Shown here: positions 1 to 11,464 of the stretch, one piece after another | Position numbering within the stretch: the first letter of the stretch is position 1 | Layout of the letters: each line of letters starts with the position of its first letter | NCBI GenBank assembly: GCA_037974665.1 | Contig: CM075764.1 | Span: 84,748,825-84,812,824, forward strand | DNA: 64,000 nt | Direction of reading: 5' to 3' | Origin: Ehretia macrophylla | Taxonomy: Eukaryota; Streptophyta; Magnoliopsida; Boraginales; Ehretiaceae | Position numbers and translations under genes: made by a program | The notes under the pieces: model-generated | Databases searched by the model: none | What the model saw: the letters and a program-made list of their open reading frames with translations, nothing else | Told to the model about the DNA's origin: nothing

Positions 1-275
1 TAGATTTTGGAGGGCTGCAAATCTTAGGATGCCTGACGTTTTTCTTCGTCTTCCTTTGCACGTAACTGAGAAGTAATTTTTTCTTCCTAGAAAAAATTAC
101 TCCGCGTATTACACTCTATTGCCCGAAGAGGGCAAGGAATATTCTGAAACCCTAGTGTTAAACTATAACACTCCAAACCGAACATGTAGTTAATTTGTTT
201 ATTTGTATATGTCTATATATTTATTTTAAGTAATTGTGTACAACTATGTGCTTATTTTAAGTAATTATATTTATT
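1..275. other. Unassigned AT-rich sequence
   Basis: No gene or element is recognised. A 15-bp word (TTATTTTAAGTAATT) occurs twice near 222 and 252, just before the foldback element. Confidence 0.5.
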
Positions 276-1211
276 TAGGGTAAAAACCATCTTCAGACAA
301 AAAAAAAAAGGTTAAAAACCATCTATGTCCCTAACTTTTGGTCTTGGAACAATCAGGTCCCTCAATTATTTTTTTTCTCTTCTCAAGTCCATACAAACTA
401 ACTCTGTTAATATCGCTTAACGGTCAAATAATTGACCACGTAAAAATCTTATTTTACCCTTTCAATCCATCTTTTCCAAAACACAACCCCTCCACACTGA
501 CTACTGTTCACACAACCTACACAAACACAAACACACACGGCCACTCGCGCGCACACACACATAAAACACTACATAAAATACAGTTTAAAAAAAATGTTTT
601 AATCTTTGGTCAATAGCGCCCAAGGGGATGATTGATTAAGTAAAAAAAAATGAAAAAAAATTAGATCAAACATAACTACAGCTCTTTGTAACATTTTGTC
701 GAACAACTTAGCTACAGTTGGAGAGGACAGCTATAATCTTCCTCAATCGATTAATTCTTTATTTAGCACCAAAAAGAAAAAGCTTACGATTTTAAAACCA
801 ACACAAACCCAAAGTTAATCCTATATGATTCTCCATTTTCAGATCCATTTTTAAGCCCAAAGCCAATCCAAAAGTTGCGTTCTGCATTTTTGTTGCTTAA
901 AAAAATATATTTTGCTAATTGTGCATCTTTGTGGCCATGTGTGCACGTGTGTGGCCGTTTATGTGTGTGTGTGTGGCCGTGTGTGTGTTTGTGTTTGTGT
1001 TGAGTGAACGGTGGTGTGTGGTGTGCTTAGGGTGGGTTTTGGGGAAGATTGATTGAAAGGGTAAAATGGGGTTTTTGCTTGGTTAATTATTTGGCCCTTA
1101 AACAATATTAACGGGGTAAGTTTGTATGGACTTGAAAAGAGGAAAAAAATAACTGAGGGACTGATTGTTCCAAGACCAAAAAGTTAGGGAGTTAGATGGC
1201 TTTTACCCCAT
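276..1211. mobile_element. Foldback Mutator-like non-autonomous DNA transposon
   Basis: The two ends are a long imperfect inverted repeat. The left end reads GGGTAAAAACCATC and continues through about 545. The reverse complement of the right end reads GGGTAAAAGCCATC and matches back to about 950, including shared words such as CTTGGAACAATCAG and AAGTCCATACAAACT. An identical 11-bp direct repeat, TTATATTTATT, flanks it at 265-275 and 1212-1222, which fits the 9-11 bp duplication of Mutator-like elements. The inner ends are CA/TG-rich, and no transposase is visible in about 936 bp. The duplication is AT-rich, so chance cannot be fully excluded, but position and inverted repeat agree. Confidence 0.8.
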
Positions 1212-1455
1212 TTATATTTATTAACACTACTTTTCATATTTTTGAAAAACGAGCAAATTGTAATTTAGCTTTCAACTAATTAAATATGAGCTCGAGCCCG
1301 GAGTAAATTTTAAATTATTTTATTTTACTAAATTCGCATTTTATTTTCATTACTTGACTTATATCTTGCATTCGTTCATCGAAATTACGTGCATAGTATA
1401 TCAGAAATATGAGTAATAAAATGATTAGCGTATCGTATAAATAGTAACATGTTTA
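1212..1455. other. Unassigned spacer before BBE-like fragment
   Basis: AT-rich sequence with no recognised coding content. It ends in TTTAG just before the BBE-like frame becomes readable, so it could hold the end of an intron or simply a break point. Confidence 0.4.
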
Positions 1456-1752
1456 GACTTTATTTGGAAGGAAGAACAGAATTCAGAGGCAAGTAAATAT
1501 CTGAGATGGGACAGGAGATTCTATAAGTACATGGCTCGTTATGTTTCAAAATCTTCAAGATCTGTGTATTTGAATTATAGAGATCTTGACCTAGGAGTTA
1601 ACAACAATGGCCACACAAGCTATGCGCAAGCCAGCGTCTGGGGTAGAAAATATTTCTAAGATAACTTCAAAAGATTGGTTCATGTCAAGACTAAGGTTGA
1701 TCCAGATAATTTCTTCAAGAATGAACAAAGCATTCCATCTCTAGTACCTTAG
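1456..1752 (+). pseudogene. BBE-like FAD-linked oxidase, C-terminal fragment with in-frame stop
   Basis: The frame starting at 1456 translates into the C-terminal BBE domain of berberine-bridge-enzyme-like oxidases. It shows the WKEE..SEASKY segment, a KYMARYVSKSSR segment, the family hallmark YLNYRDLDLG, then GHTSYAQASVWG, and finally [17 protein letters not shown] before a TAG at 1750-1752. A TAA at 1657-1659 falls after WGRKYF, where family members normally read straight through into the DNFKRLV segment, so this copy is broken. Everything upstream of this domain (signal peptide, FAD-binding part, substrate domain) is missing. The spacer and foldback element at 276-1211 lie where it should be. 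A single intron with its acceptor at 1453-1455 is possible, but these genes are commonly intronless. It lies on the same strand as the intact BBE-like gene at 62725, which suggests a former tandem cluster. Confidence 0.9.
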
Positions 1753-1769
1753 TAAAAGATCACTGGTTA

Positions 1770-3400
1770 CACCCCTATCAAACACTTGATTGCAAATAAA
1801 GTCGTGTATTTTGTGCTTCAATGATCCCACACAGCAGTAACCTCGACAAGGTAGCTTGGAGTCCATCTCCTCTACAATATCGACCACTCCAATGTACAAC
1901 TTCCTCTCGGTGAGAAATATTCTCAGCAATGAGAAGATGATAAAGTCCACGAGACCAAATCCTGTGACTACTCCACAAGAAAAGAACAAATGATCTCTAT
2001 CTTCCACCGTCAATTCCCATAATTTACAAATACTATCACCAATTATTCCTGAAGATAACAAGCGATCCTTAGTTGACAATCTATTTAGAATAGCTAGCCA
2101 AGTAAGGAAACAGTGTTTCAGAATGCGAATCTTGCTCCACACAAAAAAATGCCAGAGAACTTCCTCATGCTTAACTCTCAGGACCTCCCAAGTCGAAGCA
2201 GAGGTGAATAACCCATTTGAGCATGGCGGCTATCTCCAAGGATCATTCCAACTAATAGCCGGGGCAAAAGAAGTACTGTCCGCGATGTGCTTGAACACTG
2301 GATGATTAGGTCATTCCCATGTTCCATCAGCAATAACCTCTTCAACTTTACCCAAGCAATCAACAAAGGATAAACAACTCTGATCCATAATTCCACAGTC
2401 AACAAGACTTCCCCAAGGATGCCACATATCGTGCTAGAAAAATGCATCCCTACCATTGCCAATAACCAGTCTACAATATTGTTTCATAACTGGTCTAATT
2501 TTTAACAATTTACGCCAATGCCATGATGCATTCGAACCAAGCGTATGCTCCCAAATACTTCTACCTTTGAGATAGTAGTTGGTAACCCACTCAGGCCAAA
2601 TGAGCTTAGGCTTAGAGAGAATAGACCAAAATTGTTTCATAAGGCTTACCCAATTAGCATCCTTCAACCTTCTAATACCAAGTCCGCCTTCCTTGGATGG
2701 ATGACACACATGCTCCCAGCTAACTCTAGCACCCCTCGGACTATCACCCTTACCTTTCCAAAGGAATCTCACCATTTTCTGTTCCATCTCCTTTAGGACT
2801 CCTTTAGGTAATGCCACAATTGGTGACCAGTAAGCCTGAACATTAACAAGCACTGATTTCACAAGGACAAGCCTGCCCACAAAAGAAAGAAATCTAGAAG
2901 TCCAGTTGTCAACCCTTCTACTCATTCTTTCAAGTAATGGATTCAAAATATTCTTGCTCATTCTGCAAGGAGAAAAAGGGATTCCAAGTTACATGAATGG
3001 AAGACTTATTTCTTTGAAATCAAGGATATGAATGAGATAATCTTTCAAACTGGGACTAACCCACCAAAATAGATTATGTTTTAATCCTCATTGGCCTTCA
3101 ACCTCGAGAGTTTGCCGAAGATACTCGGAACTTTCTTGACTGCTTCAATTGAACTAGCATTAGCCCGACAAAAGATAAGGACATCATCCGTAAAGCTGAA
3201 GTGAGAAATCTTTCCTTTTGCACATTTAGGATGGAACAAGAATCTATTACCAGCAGCAGCTTTGCCCAGTAAACAAGCAAACATTTCCATCACTAAAACA
3301 AACAGGTAGGGAGACAACGAATCACCCTATCTCAACCCCTTTGCCCCGCAAAAATAATTCTCCAGACTACCATTCAATGCAATATAGTAGCTCGTGATTG
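1770..3400 (-). pseudogene. LINE (L1-type) reverse transcriptase, 5'-truncated and decayed
   Basis: Read on the minus strand, the segments run in the order expected of a plant non-LTR reverse transcriptase. First comes the LSPYLFVLVMEMF block with the catalytic F-T-D-D box (within 3081-3317; family form FADD). Then comes the long thumb/connection region with NWTSRFLSFVGRLVLVKSVL and FLWKG (2434-2961). Last is the zinc-binding reverse-transcriptase tail with LKHCFLTWLAILNRLSTKDRL and DHLFFSC (about 1980-2142), with its remainder in a shifted frame to about 1778. Frame changes and stops separate the blocks. The endonuclease and the N-terminal half of the RT are absent, typical of 5' truncation during target-primed insertion. 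Its truncated 5' side abuts element A at about 3400. Confidence 0.88.
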
Positions 3401-4300
3401 AACTCCTCTCTCGCTTGGTGTGTTTCCTTGGAGAGATGATTGGTATAATTAAGTTATTGAACACCATGGTGGAAGTTCTGGGCTGCCTGGGCGGCGTTGG
3501 GCTTGCCAGGACGGACTCTGCTACTATGGTTGGGTTGCCTCCGGAGTACCCTTATTGATTGGTGTTTTGGGTTTACCATGGAAGCTAATTCGAGACTGGC
3601 CATCTCCAAGAACTGTTCAAGTATCGTATCCTTTGATATATGGTAAACCTACCTTCGCTTGGGCCCTTGAGGACCTCGGAGGGTGGGAATATGTGTTACT
3701 GCTTGCTTATTAATTCTTGTACACTAATTGTAACTCATGCATGACATGTTTTCAAGAAGGATTTTCTAAATGATGAAAATGTTTGCAAAAACTTACCGTG
3801 ACTTGTAACCCTCGCTGAGCTAAGTGTAGCTCATCTCTTTTTATGACAATTTTTTAGGTGAGGCCGAGGTTGAGCCTGTGCTAGGGACTCAAGCTGATGG
3901 CGAGGCCTATTTGTGTGATGAGACAGACTTTTGCTTGCTATAATCCTAGTTGCCTGTAGATGGTTATGTAGACGTATTGAACTATTTTATATTTGTACAA
4001 CTTCAAGTATTGTAATATTCTTTTGGATGTTGGCTTGTAACTCTTATCATTAACCTATTCTTTTGAGGCCTAGAAGGCATTAATGATTATGGTATGCCGG
4101 TTGGCTGAATGTAGGCTTTGTATATAGGAAGGAATAGGTTAATGAAAATAAAGTGCCAATGGTTTTGGGCACCCTTCTTGAAGTTACTTGTGGAATTTAT
4201 ATATGTTTAGGCTATGAACTGATGATTGTACAGGTTATTTATCTAGTTCGCGTCACGTTCCGACCTTGTCTTAGCAATGAGTCGGGGTCGGGGCGCGACA
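3401..4300 (+). repeat. Element A 5' LTR, truncated
   Basis: It matches the last 900 bp of the 3' LTR. The junction with the LINE is near 3401, after which both copies read TGATTGAACT.CTCTCTCGC. It ends GGGGCGCGACA at 4300, directly before the primer site region. Confidence 0.88.
3817..3860 (+). promoter_or_regulatory. Conserved LTR hairpin plus acceptor-like site (element A)
   Basis: GAGCTA/TAGCTC forms a six-pair stem around AGTG at 3817-3832. It is followed by a T-rich run and TTTTTTAGG (AG at 3857-3858), then GCCGAGG. The same layout with different stem bases occurs in other gypsy LTRs in this window. Function unknown. Confidence 0.5.
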
Positions 4301-4308
4301 CCTTTAGG

Positions 4309-4320
4309 TGGTATCAGAGC
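4309..4320 (+). promoter_or_regulatory. Element A primer binding site
   Basis: TGGTATCAGAGC, complementary to the 3' end of plant initiator Met-tRNA, 8 bp after the LTR end. Confidence 0.9.
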
Positions 4321-4630
4321 TAACCTAGGTTAGCGAGCGTTCGGGTTTAGGAAAATGGTCTGTGGGTAGATGCCCTAAATAGGAAGACAAATTTCTTGAG
4401 AGATGTTTTGAATTACTTATGTGATAAGGTGACTTATTTGTCTATATGTGAATAATATGTGCTTATGTGTAGTATTTGTTTCTTGCTAATGTGAAATCAT
4501 GTAAATAAGTATGGCCATACACTACATCACATATTTATATTAGAAGTAACTATAGGACATGTATACTCATTTCATATCATAATGCATGCGTATTATATAA
4601 CCATCATTGGTCCATATGCCATGTCTATAG

Positions 4631-7600
4631 ATGGCAGGTCGTAACACCCGTGCAAATGTCGGAGCCCCAGGAACAGGGAATATTGACCCAGCCAACCCTG
4701 GGATAGCCATGTTTAACATGATGACAACTGTGATAGACCGCAAGAGCAGAGCTATGGAATAGCAAGCAGCAGCCACAACAATAATAGCCGCAGCTAACAC
4801 TAATAACAATAACAACAATGGTGGTGGCAATGACAACAACAACCACCAAGGTGATAGAGATGATACATTGAAGGGCTTCCTAGGATATGGACCTTCTAAG
4901 TTCCTCGGTGAGCCTGACAGTGAGAAGGCGGAGGCTTGGCTTGACAATATGGAGAAGATTTATGTGGCCATGGACTATAATGATGAGAAGAAGGTGGCTT
5001 TTGCGACCTTCTTGTTGGAGGAAGATGCAGAGGAGTGGTAGAGAAATGAGAAGACCCGTTGGGAGTGAAATGGCACCCCAACAACATGGGCTAACTTTGA
5101 GAGGTCTTTCAAAGGAAACTATATGTCGGAGGTAGCTCGAGAGAGAAAGAAAGAAGAGTTCCTCATTGTGAGGCAAGGAAGCTTGTCGGTGGTGCAATAT
5201 GAAACCCGATTCAACAAACTCCTCAAGTATTTGCCGGGATTGGTCCAAATAGAAAGTGCAAGGATCAAACACTTGGTTTGGAGACTAAGACCTGAAATTC
5301 ATGATTTTCTTGTATCTCACCGTTTCACTGATTATGCCGAGATGGTTGATTAGGCATCGCGAGTTGAGAAGAGGAGATTGGATACTCGTGGAGGACCGAG
5401 TCAAGTGAGTAAGAGACCGATGTTGTCACAAGCACCACATAGATCATACTTAGCCCAGACTCAAGCTTTAAGTCAAGCTAGATCAGCCCCTACCCTACCA
5501 CAACCAGGTGCTTCAGTTACTCAATCGACCAATAGTTCTTTGGGCAGTAATGCTACCGATGTTGTGTGCAAGCGTTGTAATAAGAAGGGGCATATGGAGG
5601 CCCAATGTTGGAGAAAGAATGGTAGATGCCTTAGATGTGGTAGTGATCAACATCAGGCAAGGCAGTGCCCTAAATGGCAAGGCAGAGATCAGCAGCACCA
5701 GACCACAATCAATGCCCCAGCACAGAAGGTCCAAGCCCGGGTATATGTTGTTGATCAAGAGGAGGTTCCAGAGGCTGCAGTAATGGTTGAAGGTATTTTC
5801 TTAATTTCAAAGCAATTGGTAAAGGTGCTTATTGATACTGGAGCCATGCATTCCTTTATTTCACCTCAATGTGTGCATCGCATCAAATTGCAAATAGGAC
5901 CTTTATCATGTCATGTAGAAGTTAGCAATCCTATGGGTACCAAGTACATTTCTAAATATGGATACAAGGAATGTAAAATTCAAATAAAAGGCCGAGAATT
6001 TTTAGCCGATCTCATTGTACTCCCTTTTCAAAAGTATGATGTTATATTGGGAATGGATTGGTTAACTCGCAACTATGCCCAATTGGATTGTCGGAGAAAG
6101 ATTATGAAGTTTCAGGTACCAGGTCAACCTGTGGTTGAGGTAAAAGGTATAGGTGATTCTTCAAGTAATACTATTGTCTCCTCTATCAAAGCTGTAAAAT
6201 TAATGAGGAAAGGATGCAGTGGGTATTTGGCCTATTTGCTCAACAAGCCAACTAATCAAAGTAAGCTAGTAGAAGTACTAGTGGTGAAAGAATATGTTGA
6301 TGTGTTCCCATAAGAATTACCGGGACTGCCATCAAAGAGGGAGATTGACTTTGTGATTGAGGTATTGCCAGGTACTCAGCCCATCTTAAAGGCACCATAT
6401 CAGATGGCCCCGATTGAATTGCAAAAATTGAAGATTCAATTGCAAAGATTGCTAGAAAAAGGATTTGTTCAACCTAGTTCATCTTCTTGAAGAGCTCCAG
6501 TATTGTTCGTGAAGAAGAAGGATGGCACATTGAGGCTATGTATCGATCTTCAGGGGTTGAATCATGTGATTGTCAAGAATAAGTATCCCTTGCCATTGAT
6601 AGATGAGCTATTTGATCAATTACAAGGAGCCAAAATTTATTCAAAGTTTGATTTGAGGCAAGATTATTATAAGCTTTGCATCAAGAAGGAAGATGTGCCT
6701 AAGTCAGCTTTTAGGACAAGGTACATACATTATGAGTTTGTTGTGATGCCATTTGGATTAACGAATGCTCTTGCTGCCTTTATAGACTTGATGCACAGGG
6801 TGTTCCAGCCTTACTTGGATCAATTTGTGGTAATATTCATAGATTATATTTTGGTGTGTTCCAAGACAGAGGAGGAGCATGAGAGACATCTACATTTGGT
6901 GTTGCAGAAGTTGCGGGAACATCAGTTGTACGCCAAGTTTAGCAAATGCAAGTTTTGGCTTCAACAGTTTGCTTTCTTAGGGCATATAATCTCCCAAGCA
7001 GGGATAGCAGTGGATCCATCAAAGATTGAAGTGGTACAGACGTAGAAGAAGCCTGAGAATGTTACGGAAGTACGCAGTTTTCTTGAGTTAACTGGGTATT
7101 ATCGGAGGTTTGTAAAGGATTTCTCAAAAATTGCGGGACCTCTTACGAAATTGACACAAAAGAAGGTGAGCTTTACATGGGATGATAAGTGTGAAGATAG
7201 CTTCCAAGAGTTGAAGAAGAGATTAACAACCGCTCTTATCTTTGCATTGCCCGAGGGAAGCCAAGGGTTTATCATTTACAGTGATGCTTCGAAGGAGGGA
7301 TTAGGATGTGTTTTGATGCAAAATGATCAAGTCATTGCTTATGCCTCTCAGAAATTGAAGCCCTATGAGGTGAATTACCCCACTCATGACTTAGAGTTGG
7401 TGGCTATAGTGTTTGCATTAAAGAAATGGAGGCATTATTTATGGGGAAGCAAGTTCGAGATCTTCACCGATCAAAAGAGCCTAAAATACTTATTCTCTCA
7501 AAAGGAACTGAACATGAAGCAAAGGAGATTGATGGAACTCTTGGAGGATTACAATTGCACCATTAACTATGTGCCCGGAAAAGCTAATGTGGTGGCAGAT

Positions 7601-9087
7601 GCATTGAATCGGAAGGCAAGCTTGGCAAAGTTAGGGATGAATGCTCATCTAACAATTCAATCAGCATTGCTATTTCAAATCAAGGAAACTCAACAACAAT
7701 ATCCACAATTTCAGAAGATAAAAGAAGACAATTCGAATTTCAAACAGCAAGATGGATTGTGGAGATTTTGTAACCTAGTTTGTATAACAAATGATCCAGA
7801 ATTGAAGAAAAAGATACTTGAAAAAGCTCATAGCTAGAGGTATACAATGCATCCTGGAGGAACAAAAATGTATCGAGATTTGAGACAATTCTATTGGTGG
7901 AATAATATGAAGCGAGAAATTACAGAGTTTGTGGCACGTTGTTTGATGTGTCAAAGGGTTAAGGCCGAACATCAAAGACTTGCAGGACTCTTGCAACCTT
8001 TGGAAATTCCACAAAGAAAATGGGAGCATATAACAATGGATTTCGTGATGGAGTTACTGAGGTCACCTCGAGGTTGTGATACTGTTTGGGTGATCGTGGA
8101 TCGGTTAACGAAGACAACTCATTTTATCGCAATGAATAAGACGGATAACTTGGAGAAATGAGTTGATTTGTACATAGCTAACATTGTGAAATTGCATGGT
8201 GTACCCGTGAGCATAGTGTCTGACAGAGATCCTAAGTTTACATCGCGATTTTGGCAAAAGTTTCAAGAGGCGATGGGGACAAAATTGAGTTTCAGTACAA
8301 CCTATCATCCTCAAACTGACAGGCAGTCCAAAAGGACCATTCAGATCTTGGAGGACATACTACGAGCTTGTGCATTGGATTTTGGAGGAACATGGAAAAA
8401 ACACTTACCGTTGGCAGAGTTTGCCTACAACAACGGTTATCAAGCGACGATTGGCATGGCACCTTACAAGGTCTTGTACGGATAAAAGTGTAGATCTCAT
8501 TTATATTGGAGTGAGGTTGGTAAGATGAAGGCTATTAATCCTACATTGTTGCCGGAGATTATGGAAAAGATAGAGAATGTGCATTTGATCCAGAAAAGGA
8601 TGCTCACCGCACAGAGTAGGCAGAAAATTTATGCTGATAGAAGAATAAGAGACTTGGAATTTGAAGAGGGTGATAAGGTGTTTTTTAAATTGTCTCCTCG
8701 GAAGGGGTTGATTCGGCATGGTAAGGGTGGAAAATTGAGTCCGAGGTACGTGGGACCGTTCGAGATTGTGAAGAAAATTAGCAAGTTAGCATACCGGTTG
8801 AGTCTACCAACGAATTTCTTCGGTATACATGACGTGTTACATGTCTCGATGTTGAGGAAGTATCAACCCGACCCTTCTCATATCTTGGAGCCGAAACCGT
8901 TACAACTTCGTGAGAATTCTCTTATGAATAAAGACCCGTACAAATTTTGTATGAACAAGATCAGGAGTTACGTAGAAAGAAGATTGCTATGGTAAAGTTA
9001 TTGTTGAATAATCTTGGTATTGAGGAATCAACCTGTGAGTTACGGGATCAAATGGAGAAGCAATATCCTGAGTTATTTTCAAGGTAA
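4631..9087 (+). pseudogene. Element A gag-pol polyprotein, stop-ridden
   Basis: From ATG 4631 the same frame can be followed for about 4.28 kb. It holds gag (capsid region ending near 5353), two zinc knuckles CKRCNKKGHMEAQC and CLRCGSDQHQARQC (5567 on, about residue 313), and protease with VLIDTGAMHSF. RT starts near [11 protein letters not shown] (6503), RNase H follows with [12 protein letters not shown], and integrase has a HHCC zinc finger (MCQR) and the core. In-frame stops lie at 4760, 5039, 5066, 5351, 6311, 6488, 7043, 7835, 8159 and 8483. One frameshift near 8912-8920 moves the chromodomain-like tail into the next frame, ending at 9087. The RT catalytic box reads FIDY rather than FIDD, and the integrase motif before RTIQILED has Lys for the catalytic Glu (QSKRT). 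The element is inactive. Confidence 0.92.
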
Positions 9088-9115
9088 GAAGAAATTGCAA
9101 GGACACAATTCTTTT

Positions 9116-9128
9116 AAGGAGAGGAGGA
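9116..9128 (+). promoter_or_regulatory. Element A polypurine tract
   Basis: AAGGAGAGGAGGA directly before the 3' LTR start TGTAAAACCC; it primes plus-strand synthesis in this class. Confidence 0.85.
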
Positions 9129-9231
9129 TGTAAAACCCGGCACGAAAATCTATATATAATTATATTGTTCATAGTGCATTCATATCATTTCATAAGCAAT
9201 AGCAATAATTAATGAGCATTAATATCATTTA

Positions 9232-9297
9232 ACGTGCATATTTATCGTTTTACGTGCCAAAATGTTCAATTACGTGCATTATGGAGTTTTACGTGTC
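9232..9297 (+). promoter_or_regulatory. Four ACGTG motifs at 20-bp spacing in LTR U3
   Basis: ACGTG occurs at 9232, 9252, 9272 and 9291, each within a TTACGTGC-like context. ACGTG is the core bound by plant bZIP and bHLH factors. The spacing of about two helical turns suggests a phased enhancer array, by inference. Confidence 0.5.
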
Positions 9298-11464
9298 ATA
9301 GGCATTAATTATATTCTAACAAGTCAATATTAGTAACTAATTAGTTGCAATTCAACCAAAATGGCAAACTAGCAAAAATAACTTAGTTGGAGAGAAAGGT
9401 GGGCATTTGGCAAATAAGATATTTGATCACCTAACTTATACTATTCTCTCCTATCCAAAACATACACAAAAACACTAATACACACACTAAAACACTACAC
9501 ACACACCCACACGTTTTCAGCACACACACACACATATACACACACAAGCTTGAAAGAAGAGAAAGAAGAAGAAGAAAGAAGTGAGAAGGAGGTAGAGAGA
9601 AGCTTGGTCAAGCTTTGTTAGCCATCTTTGAAGCTTGTATTACATCCTACAACCTTGAATTAGTATCCTCTTGCAATATAGGTGAGGGTTGTTTTCTTAA
9701 AAGTTTTTAAAGCTATGTTGAGCATGTTTGTGATTATATATGCGTATTAATATTGTTATAGCTTGCATATCTAAGCTTGAATGAGGAGATGAAGTATTTT
9801 GTGTGTTGTAGATTTAGGACTTGCTCAATTTGTGAATTCATGAACTTGTGAAAGCTAGAGGTGAGCTTGGTGTTGATTATGTAGGTGTCAATGTGTAGGT
9901 AACTTGTATGTAAAAGTTAGGAGCATGAAATTAGCATTTAGAGCTTGGAGGTTGATTGGGTGCTATGTTGAATTCTTGGTAAGTTGGTAGTTGATTATTG
10001 GTATGGAATGTTTTGGTTGATGTTTGAACCATTATTTGGCACCTAATAAACCACATTATGTATACTTGATGGTTTGTAAGAAATGGGATGAAAGGTAGCA
10101 AGATAAGGTGTAAAATGTGTGAATTTACGGGTGTTAGATGCCCAGGTCGGTCGACTAAGCCAGTCAACTAAACTTGCCCAGCTACTCAACCAACATTTGA
10201 CCAAATTCTCTGTAAAAGCTGGTCGACTAAGCCGGGCGAGTTACTTGCCCGGCTACTCGTCCGACTTCCTTGACAGATTTGCGCAATAATTTTTCAAAAG
10301 CCATATCTCATTCATTTTAACTCCGAATTGAGTTCCATTTGATTCTAGAGTTATCTACATTCGATAAGCTTCGATTTTAAACCAAAATCAGATTAATTGG
10401 ACTGGAGAGGATAGGTAGAATAACTATTTAAGTTGGGACTAATGCGAAGGTGTCGATTTTAATACATTTTATGTTCCCACCTTGGGGGCAACCTATTCCG
10501 TTGGCCTCCACTTGCATGTTTATGCATTATATGAACTCTATTTGGAACATGACTACACTAATATGTTATTGATTACCTGTTACTAATCGGTGGCAACCTA
10601 CTTTGTTGCCTCCGAGCTTGTTTGCTATGATTGAACTTCTCTCTCGCTTGGTGTATTTCCTTGGAAAGATGGTTGGTATAATTAAGTTATTGAATTCCAT
10701 GGTGGAGGTTCTGGGCCACCTGGGCGGCGTTGGGCTTGCCAGGACGAACTCGGCAACTGTAGTTGGGTTGCTTCCGGAGTACCTTTATCAATTGGTGTTT
10801 TGGGTTTACCATGGAAGCTGATTCGAGATTGGCCATCTCTAACAACTGTTCAAGTATCGTATCCTTTGATATATGGTAAACCAACATTCGCTTGGGCCCT
10901 TGAAGTCCTCAGAGGGTGGGATTATGTGTTACTATTTGCTTATTAATTCTTGTACACTAATTGCAACTCATGCATGACATGTTTTCAAAAGGATTTTCTA
11001 AATGATGAAAATGTTTGCGAAAACCTACCGTGACTTGTAACCCTCACTGAACTAAGTATAGCTCATCCTTTTTTATGACTATTTTTCAGGTGAGGCCGAG
11101 GTTTAGCCTATTCTAGGGACTCAAGCTGATGGTGAGGCCTATTTGTGTGATGAGACGGACTTTTGCTTGGTATGATCCAAGTTTCCTGTAGATGGTTATG
11201 TAGACGTATTGAACTATTTTATATTTGTACAACTTCAAGTATTGTAATATTCTTTTGGATGTTGGCTTGTAACTCTTATCATTAACCTATTCTTTTGAGG
11301 CCTAGAAGGCATTAATGCTTGTGGCATGCCGGTTGGCTGAATGTAGGCTTTGTATATAGGAATGAATAGGTTAATGAAAGTGAAGTGCCAATGGTTTTGG
11401 GCACCCTTCTTGAAGTTACTTGCGTAATTTATATATGTTTAGGCTATGAACTGATGATTGTACA

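Noticed and set aside
338-616. 92-aa open frame on the plus strand
   Set aside because: It lies inside the arm of the foldback element and its Thr/His tail is the CA-rich arm; no protein similarity recognised.
4567-5272. Antisense open frames of 126 and 130 aa with hydrophobic runs
   Set aside because: They run opposite to element A's recognisable gag; the hydrophobic stretch is the complement of gag's Asn-rich repeat.
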